Made by a program: the position numbers and the translations under genes. Below are positions 56,333 through 64,000 of a DNA stretch of 64,000 bases, piece by piece. Under the pieces are notes generated by a model that made no database searches, had not been told where the DNA came from, and was given only the letters and a program-made list of their open reading frames with translations. Source of the stretch: Progne subis subis (lineage: Eukaryota > Chordata > Aves > Passeriformes > Hirundinidae); contig JAKJHU010000109.1 in assembly GCA_022316685.1 (NCBI GenBank), forward strand, positions 744,001-808,000. The letters run 5' to 3'. The number at the start of each line of letters is the position of its first letter. Within the stretch, counting starts at the first letter, position 1.

Positions 56333-59300
56333 CTGAAAGGAAGACAAAGTCTTCACGTCTGAGAGAACAGAGAACGCAGCCCCACTTGTTCTCCCCCAAA
56401 AGCACAGCCACACACAGCAGAGCGCTGGTGCCAGCCCGCTGGCCTGAGTCCCTGCGTCGGGCACTTCCATGGAGCCCCTGGAAGCATCGCTGCCTGCCAG
56501 CCTCCTCTGGGCTTTGTTCCTCTGCCTGGCCCTTGCAGAGGGATTTGGCTCCTCAGAAGGACCCCTACCACACACAGTCATTTCATGTGTCTTCATTGGG
56601 GGGGCATTCATCTCCAAATTTGCTGTCTTGTCCTCCTCTGTGCTCCTGAAGAAAGCAGAGAGCCTGTTTCAGAATGGGCAGGGTCAGAGTCCAAAGCAGG
56701 GCTCACGGAGGCTGAACAGCTCGTGTCACCACCCTGGCTGCAGAGGGACGGAGAGGAAACGCCACAGCCAGGGTGAGACGAGTGTGAGCTGCTCTGATGC
56801 AGCTCCTGCATCATTGCTTCTTAATTTCCAACCACAACAGAGCACTGAATCACCCGGGCCTCAGCTCACTTGCACAAATGTTTCCCTTTCATTTCCACAG
56901 CTCTATTTCTTCTTTCACGTGTGGTACAGCTGCAGCCCCTCCCAACCTCTCCTTGCACCCAAGCAAACCCCCTTTGCCCTTTCCTGACATTCTGCTTTTT
57001 CATCCCATTGATTCCCAAGTGTTGTTATAGCACCTGTTCAAGGCTGAATAAATCCCTGTCGGACAAGGATGATGCTTTACCACTCCAATAAAGACTAAGT
57101 GATGCTTTGTACCATGGCATTAATGTCAGCTCTCTAAGAAACACTTGTCGACCATCAAAACATTGCATTTGCCTTCTTTTACTTTCAAATCATAGGAGTG
57201 GCACTTAAATGAGCTGTGATCTGCACATATACCTGCAATTCTCTCCTCTCCTGCTATTTTATTCTGCAAGGTCTCAGAGTATATTGGATTTTTTCACTAC
57301 TGATCTCTTATTCACTTTTTTTACTTTGAAACTTTGATTTTTATCTCTTTTCTGCTACCCCAGGCTCAAAGGTTATCAGATACTTCGTGTACAATACTTC
57401 ATTCTACCTGTTTATTTCAAGCACAGTTATTTCCAGCCCATTCCTCATGTCCTGTGGCAGGATCCAGCACCTCCCCCAGATCAGTGTCTTTGCCCACTTT
57501 AGAGCTCTTGCCCTGCTTTGTCTGTTCAGTCCCATTTGGTTTTTATCTTAAGGATTTCCTGTGTAGCACATAACTGACCCTACGTTTTCTTTGTCAAGAC
57601 AATCAGACAGCAAGATTGGATCTCATCAAACAACCATCTAGCCCTGCTAAGCTGTCTCGCCTCTATTCTATTTTCCATGTACCATTTTGTGTTATAATTA
57701 GCACCCACATTGAGTGGTTTTGCAAAAGCTGTTAAGCCGCACTACTCAGACAGAGCTGGGTACTTCTCAGAAAGGATTTTGTGATGATTCAAAGAACTAA
57801 TGAATAGTCAAAGAACTATTTTATTTCTTTTTTAAAAATTAGACAAGATGCTTTAATTAGATAACAAATGTAGTCATTAAATGTGTAAAACATCATTTGC
57901 CTATACTAAAATCTGGTTGCTTGGAAGAGGGTGATTTGACTCACCACCAGTAATTTCTCTCATTGCCAAGAAAGGGATTCTGCTTATTCAGAGCTTGTGC
58001 GGCTGTGAAAGAGGATTTAATCCTGGTTACTAAAAAAGATTAGTTATTCCTTGTTGTCCAACGGCCCTACAATCACCAACAAGAAAGTGCTTGACAGGGA
58101 TTTCCGTGGTGTGAGCAGAGTTGTGTTGTCCTGAAATTCAGCCCCTAACTCTGCACGGGTGCTCTGCTCTCTGCCTGGGGATTTTTCCCCTTATTTTATT
58201 CTTGAAAATCGCAGGTAAAAGGAGGTGCAGCCTTTCCTCTCCCCTGCCCAGTGACAGAAGTTGCTTCCCTTCAGTGCAATGAGCAGCACTGCTCCTTCAG
58301 AGACAAAAGAAATGTGGAGTGTATGACTGAAACCCACAACTTCTGTGCTCGGGTTTAAGCAGAACAGCTTTTCCTGGAACACTTGAAAGGAGGCATGGAG
58401 CCCGCAAGCAGACATTTAGTATGCTGGGATAGACGTTCTTCTCTCCATTTCTCCTCCCCTCTGAGGATTTTCAGTGCTGCTCCCTCCCATCAGCACCTTC
58501 CTGTGAGATGTGTGCCCCGGGACTGCCCCGTCCCTCCTGTGGGGGTTTCTCCATGGGGAACCAGCCAGGCAAACGTCAGGAGTTAATGGTGGGAGGGATC
58601 ACTCAGGGCTGACCCCGAGCTGGTCCTTGCAGCCAGCAGGGAGAGGCTTTGAGGATTTGCTTTGGTAATGAAGGCTGCAGGGGAAGAGTGGCAGTGCCAG
58701 TTCCCTGCCCGGAGGGTACAATACCAGGACATCATTTCTTTTTACCTTCTGGTGGCACCAAGCTGGGTAACCTTGTGTATTTAGCTCACCAAGATTCAGC
58801 CTTATTCCAGGACATATTCCTCTGAGCCTTGTGCTGTTGGATGCCCAGGGAGAACTGTGAGGCTTTTCGAAGTGCAAGAGTTTGCATTTTGAATCGACAA
58901 GGCTACTATTGCAATAATATCAGGGAGGAAAGACTAAAATGCTGTGTTCATTACTGAAGCAGCTTTCAGTAAATAGCTTTTCCAATGGACTGGACTGAAG
59001 CAAAACCATCCAAACTCATGTACAAAGCGCTGGTGGTACAGCCTGCACGTGCAGCTGGTGATGGTCACAGTGGCATGAGCTCATCGGCTCACTGTGGCTG
59101 TGCCATGGCAGCTGGGCTTTTCTGCTGTGGCTGCTTTCCTTGGAGCATTTCTAACCCTGCTGGCACCTGGCTTGTCCATCCAGGACTTTGTTTAGAGGGA
59201 GTTTACATACCACAACTCGGCCTCTCCCTGCTCCTGCAGGATTAGCTGGCTTGGCAGCACCTTGGCATCTCCCTCAGGGCAGCCTCTGCTGCTGAAACGT

Positions 59301-59334
59301 CCTGCTTGGGGAGTGCCAGAGCTCCACCTGGGCT

Positions 59335-59672
59335 TGCTGCAGGGTTTGGGGGCTGCTGGGTTTGGGACCTGCAGGGTTTGGGGGCTGCAGGGCTCTGAGG
59401 GATGCAGGGTTTGGGAGCTGCAGGGTTTGGGAGCTGCAGGGCTCTGTAGGGCTCACATTGGGAGCTGTAGGGTTTGGGTGAGACAGAGCTCTGAGGACTG
59501 CAGGGTTTGGGGGCTGCAGGGTTCACTCTGGGAGCTGCAGGGTTTGGGGGCTGCAGGGCTCTGGGAGCTGCAGGGTTTGGGAGCTGCAGGGCTCTGAGGA
59601 CTGCAGGGTTTGGGAGCTGCAGGGTTTTGGGGCTGCAGGGTTTGGGGGCTGCAGGGCTCACTCTGAGGGGCT
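59335..59672. repeat. G-rich tandem array of about 20-bp units
   Basis: Irregular copies of gggtttgggggctgcag and gggctctgaggactgcag in intron 1, about 16-17 units. The G-runs (gggtttggggg) are frequent on the plus strand. Frame-open translations (GLGAAGF..) are repeat artefacts. Confidence 0.9.
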
Positions 59673-60053
59673 GCATCTCTTCATCTCAGCAGGAAAGGCC
59701 CCATCACAACATCCCCAGCTGCAGCTGCTGTTCACCTGCGTTCTGTAAGGAACCGGGTCCAGGTGCTAACAGGGACAGTAACCCCAGGGTACAGCAGGGC
59801 AGTGGCACCTCCCTGGCTGGGAGCAAGGGCTGGAAAAGGAAAAACTCCACAGCAGACACCAGGTGTGCGGCTCAGTACCCAGCAGGACAGTGCTGAGTGG
59901 GACAGCGGTGATAAACACAGCATCAGAGTCCTGCTCTGCACCGCTCAGGGGCCTGGCACAGGCACCAGCAGCCAGGGCAGAGCTCTCTGGGCTTCCTTCA
60001 GCCTAATCTGCCCTCATTTAGGGATTATTTGAAAGGTACGATCTGCCAATATT

Positions 60054-60074
60054 AAAAAAAAAAAAAAAAAAAAA
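60054..60074. repeat. Poly-A tract
   Basis: 21 consecutive A in intron 1. No retrotransposon body was recognised upstream. Confidence 0.9.
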
Positions 60075-60963
60075 TCTTTGAAAACCCCCACACTTTCTCT
60101 TAAGTCTGAAAATATTTAGTTATAAAAGTTCATTCCTTGTCTTGGTTCCTAATGATATTTTTCCAAAGCTTGTATCAGAAATGTTCTCACATAGCTTTGG
60201 ACCGAAAATGCTAAATGCTGCTACCTGATCCAAATAAACTATTAATACAGATTTTCAAAGAGAAAAATAATTTAAACTGAATCTGTTATGGGCATCTTTG
60301 GCTTTTTTCTCTAAATCAAACTTTTTTGCATTCACATCTTGTTGAGTTTAGGTATGCTTATAACAGCTGTAGTAAAGTAAAAACTTAAGATCCAATTTTT
60401 CAGAGTTAAAAAGAAAATAATTACTGGTGTGAGGAGGAAGTTCAGAGGGAACAGGGCACAGTGAAGTTTTGAACAAGCATCATTTTGACTGTCAAGCATC
60501 TTTTTGAACTGTCAGAAAGAAATCCTTTCTATCCACAGCGGTATCACACATGATAGTCCTGGACTGAAATTAAGTTGTTCTGACTGAGTTAAATCAATTC
60601 ATTGTATTCTTGCATCATACCACTGGGAACTGGCCCTGAGTGTTTCAAATCCTGTTCCCTTGATCTGCCAGTCTCCTTGTCAAGTGCTCTGCCAAGGGCT
60701 TTGTCTGTGTAGATGAGCAGCAAGCAGACCTAGCAGCCAAACATGACTTAGAATCTCCAAGTACCTTGGGCTGGATGTTTCCTGTCATGCCACGGCCTTT
60801 CACTGAATTTCAATCACTTGCTTTATGTTTCATGGTTTTCCCCCTGGTATACTTTAACATTTCCGAGTGTTTCTAGAAATATATTCCTGATACAAAGTGT
60901 TTTGGGAAGTTTACTGCTGTCTTTCTGTGCCACTCACACTCTCCTGGAATACTCAGGACAGCA

Positions 60964-61389
60964 GTGAGCAGCAGTGCTCTGTGTGTGCTGAAATGACAGT
61001 TCCTTGCTGTCTTTGTGCAGGTGAGCAGCAGTGCTCGGTGTGTGCTGAAATGAAAGTTCCTTGCTGTCTTTGTGCAGGTGAGCAGCAGTGCTCGGTGTGT
61101 GCTGAAATGAAAATTCCTTGCTGTCTTTGTGCAGGTGAGCAGCAGTGCTCTGTGTGTGCTGAAATGAAAGTTCCTTGCTGTCTTTGTGCAGGTGAGCAGC
61201 AGTGCTCTGTGTGTGCTGAAATGACAGTTCCTTGCTGTCTTTGTGCAGGTGAGCAGCAGTGCTCGGTGTGTGCTGAAATGACAGTTCCTTGCTGTCTTTG
61301 TGCAGGTGAGCAGCAGTGCTCGGTGTGTGCTGAAATGACAGTTCCTTGCTGTCTTTGTGCAGGTGAGCAGCAGTGCTCGGTGTGTGCTG
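60964..61389. repeat. 57-bp tandem repeat, 7.5 copies
   Basis: Seven complete 57-bp units start at 60964, 61021, 61078, 61135, 61192, 61249 and 61306, followed by a 27-bp partial unit. They differ by single bases (ctcggtg/ctctgtg, gacagt/gaaagt/gaaaatt). The period divides by three, so a 206-codon frame (60897-61517, plus) and a 267-codon frame (61676-60873, minus) stay open. The plus frame repeats GEQQCSVCAEMTVPCCLCA. There is no family match and no evidence of coding. It lies in intron 1. Confidence 0.95.
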
Positions 61390-62151
61390 CAGGCCCCAGT
61401 GCAGCTCTGGGGGCTCAAGGGTGCCTGGTGTGGCCCTGCTGCAATAAGAGCTGCTTTGCTGCTGCTTCCTGTTCCATGGCTGCTGCCCCAGCTCTGCTCC
61501 ACCACAGGGGCATGTGAATGAGCCTTTTTCAAAACCAAGCCTGGCTTTTCACTGGCCTTCCTCTGCCTGGCCCTGGGAAGGTGCCAGCAGCTAAAAAGGC
61601 AGCTCAGCAACCCCGTTCTGAGCTGAGCACACACGAGAGGAAAGGCCACCATGCCCAGAACAGAGTGGTGCCACATCAGAAACCTCTGACCAAAATGTTC
61701 TCCCCTGGCCAGTGCTGGGTGTGATATGAGTCCTTTTCCACATGCTCATGTCACAATTAACTGCTTTGTGGGTTTAAAAGCATTTGCTCATGTTGTACTG
61801 TGTAAGAGCTCCTTTTTCCTACTGGCTAGAATCAGTTGGAATGGATGGGAATGTGATGGTTGCTTGTGCTTTCCAAGACTGACTACAGGATTTATACAAA
61901 CCTAAAAATTAAATTTTTTTAAGTATTGATTTTTTTCCCCCACATAAGTGGAAAAAACAAGGAAGAGTATGTGGGTTGAAGCTGGCTGTATAGATTTTGG
62001 TCACTTCTTGTAAATTCACTCTTCATGTATAACATAAATGTTTGCTCAGGATGTAAGTAGGGACATTTTGGTGATACTTCCAAGAGCTAACTTGGGCATT
62101 TCCCACAGGAGGCTTAGTTTGCAGTTTTGCTGCTGTAGGAGTGTGTGGGGA

Positions 62152-62707
62152 TGGTGACAAGAGATCTCTGGAGTCCAGGGCAACTCGTGAAACATGTGGT
62201 TTATTGCATAGTTCCTTGGTGCAAGAGCTTTGCTTAAGCTGCCAGCCACAGCTAAAAGTGTGTGAACAAAGAGGGCTCAGTTCTTGTTACAATACATTAT
62301 ATCTCCTTCTGTGTTGAATATTCTAGTTTGCACTAACCAACCAGTACAAGACACAAACGCTACAGAATTTACATACAGCCTATAGGAAGTACTACATTAC
62401 CATACTGTGCCACATTTCAAACCCTGAAAGCTCGTTTCTAGACTCCTTTTCCCTGCCACCTTGGCAGGGCCCCTCCGCCTTAGACCCTTGGCATCCTTTT
62501 GTCTCTTAGGGGTATTGCTCAGTCAACAGGGATCTTGCCTTCAGCTAACTCTGGTTAGCTGTCACTAACCAGACACTGTCCTCTGGTTTGGCATCCTACA
62601 TCTCAAAGCTTGCTTTCATTTCTATTTCACTCATAGGTTTCATGTTGTTAGAATCTTTTGCCAAGCAATCATATTTGTAAGGCTTTCCTGTTTCATCCTT
62701 TCCAACA
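62152..62707 (-). mobile_element. Endogenous retroviral LTR, reverse orientation (copy 2)
   Basis: Same family as the element at 3249-3763. Minus-strand start TGTTGGAAAGGATGAAAC, then atgattgcttggc, and an end near agagatctcttgtcacca. An AATAAA-type signal lies near the end (gtttattgc at about 62,200). No viral coding sequence or target-site duplication was found. It lies in intron 1. Confidence 0.65.
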
Positions 62708-64000
62708 GCTGCAGCCTGTTACCTAAACCTGACATACAGAACCTTTCATGGGGAGCAAATGGTATTTATTGCCAGGCAACAGCATAGAGGTGAACCTTGA
62801 ATGGGACCTTCAAAAATCAGAAAGGGGAAAGCCCTGCCTCTGCAGCATTCCAGTGGCTGGGGCTAGGCTGCCTCTCCCACTGCCCCTAGAGTAAGATTCT
62901 CATCAGACTTCAAACCTGCAGCAGTTGGGACAGTCAGAGATAAAACTGAAATGAGATTCACAAACTGTGCAATAGCACTGCAAATGGCACGGAGCAAAGC
63001 GATAACTCCCCAGCAGTCTTTTGCTCTTGACCCTGTGGGTTTTCTCTGAGAAGGAAATGGTTGATTTAGAGTTCTGCTGACAGAGGAATTTGCTTTTCAA
63101 CTTCCTGAGCCCTCACCCTCCTCACTGGCATCCTGCATTGCTCATGTGTTATGTATTAGGCATTCTTACAGTCACAGCATATTGTTTGGCTCTCTTGGTG
63201 TTTCAATCACCCCCTGATTTGCACAGCTCCAAAGTGATGGCTGCACAAAAGCCTGCCTCACTTTTGCAGGTGGTTTGCTGGCTGGCAGACTCATGGCACA
63301 CAGGGAACAGCCTTGGAAAGTCTCACTTCCAGTCCATTAAAAGGACTATGCTGGTGCTTATTATCTCTGTTTGATTAAACACTATTCTGAGTGCAGTTCA
63401 GGGCCCCAGTGCTCCTGTGCTAGCAGAAGGAGAAAGGAGCCAGCAGACAGATATGCTTCACAACAGAAAATGTGACAAAAAACTAGGAATCCATTCAGGA
63501 AATGCATTTAGAACAAACTTCTGGAACACCTCTGTGATGGGGATAGTAAGAAATGGGACAGGAGGCAGCAGAATCCCTCACCAGTTTTAAATGGGAGCTT
63601 GATGTGGCTGCATGACACAGGTTTGAGGTGGCAGCATCCCTTTGTATTTTCTCCATATGACTTTAGACAACAGCTAAATCCATAAATTAAAGTGGCTTCT
63701 CCTTGGGTGCCAAGAGAAGCCACAAGTGAGGACTTGCACCTGTTTTTCAGGAGGCACAGCACTGTTCCCATGGTCCTTCTGAAACATGACAGATAAACGT
63801 GTCAATGGTGAAATCAGATGTTCCTTCAGTCTCCTACTGAGTAACATTAGCTACACAAGAGAAACTGGAAGAAAAATAAGGAGAAATAGAATCTTACAAG
63901 TAGAGGATACTTCTGTTTTACACAAAATAATGGTCAGAGATTACTTTTGTTTCTATTCCTCTTTAGCTCATGCACTTCCAGTTTCCTTCTCTGTTATAAG

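Larger units (their letters stand above)
54862..64000. other. PSTPIP1 intron 1 (incomplete) or 5' region
   Basis: It contains two exon-like segments, homopolymers, two tandem arrays and one LTR, described separately. A search for the conserved exon 1 (a peptide resembling LQFKDAFW before a donor) gave no match, so the canonical first exon and promoter probably lie to the right of the window. Confidence 0.6.

Noticed and set aside
60490..60520. Possible PSTPIP1 exon 1 (minus strand reads roughly QKDA)
   Set aside because: The frame runs into a stop directly after, there is no donor site, and the resemblance to LQFKDAFW is only a few residues.
60897..61517. 206-codon Cys-rich frame resembling CxxC zinc-binding repeats
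   Set aside because: It arises from the 57-bp repeat whose period divides by three; the other strand is open too. No family match and no transcript evidence, so it is not listed as a gene.

Overview
The window is vertebrate nuclear DNA, most likely from a bird and probably a songbird. It carries one recognisable protein-coding gene: the orthologue of PSTPIP1 (CD2-binding protein 1), an F-BAR plus SH3 adaptor, on the minus strand. Fourteen coding exons were read by eye between 10,234 (stop codon) and 54,861 (start of exon 2). Every exon has GT-AG borders, all phases are compatible, and the exons join into one open frame of 395 codons plus stop. Exon 1, which should supply about 12 N-terminal residues, is not visible between 54,862 and 64,000 and probably lies beyond the right edge. 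The bird assignment rests on compact introns, the absence of mammalian SINEs, and several LTRs that look like avian endogenous retroviral LTRs. It is an inference, not a search result.

Layout, left to right. Positions 1-10,233 lie beyond the 3' end of PSTPIP1. They hold candidate poly(A) signals for a plus-strand gene ending at the left edge (in human the convergent neighbour is TSPAN3), candidate PSTPIP1 poly(A) signals near 8.36 kb, and a reverse-oriented LTR at 3.2-3.8 kb. Positions 10,234-27,697 hold exons 15 to 4 separated by short introns, plus a well-preserved solo LTR in intron 6. Intron 3 (27,698-39,663) contains a 1.6 kb ATCC/ATC block, two related LTR fragments and a small CpG-rich patch. 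Exon 3 is at 39,664-39,738. Intron 2 (39,739-54,760) is about three quarters tandem repeat: a 16-copy pentanucleotide, an 8.4 kb array of a 37 bp minisatellite with higher-order structure, and a 3.1 kb CA/GTAC-rich array. Exon 2 is at 54,761-54,861. The rest (intron 1, incomplete) holds two exon-like segments of unknown status, a C/T homopolymer, a 20 bp G-rich tandem array, a 57 bp tandem array, and a second copy of the LTR family seen at 3.2 kb.

The very long open frames over the repeat blocks are products of stop-free repeat units, not genes. No RNA gene, CRISPR array, operon or prokaryotic feature was seen. The points most worth a second look are the higher-order organisation of the intron 2 minisatellite, a serine at the site equivalent to human PSTPIP1 A230 (A230T is a known PAPA-syndrome allele), the unresolved first exon, and the open 57 bp repeat that carries a consensus splice donor in every unit.
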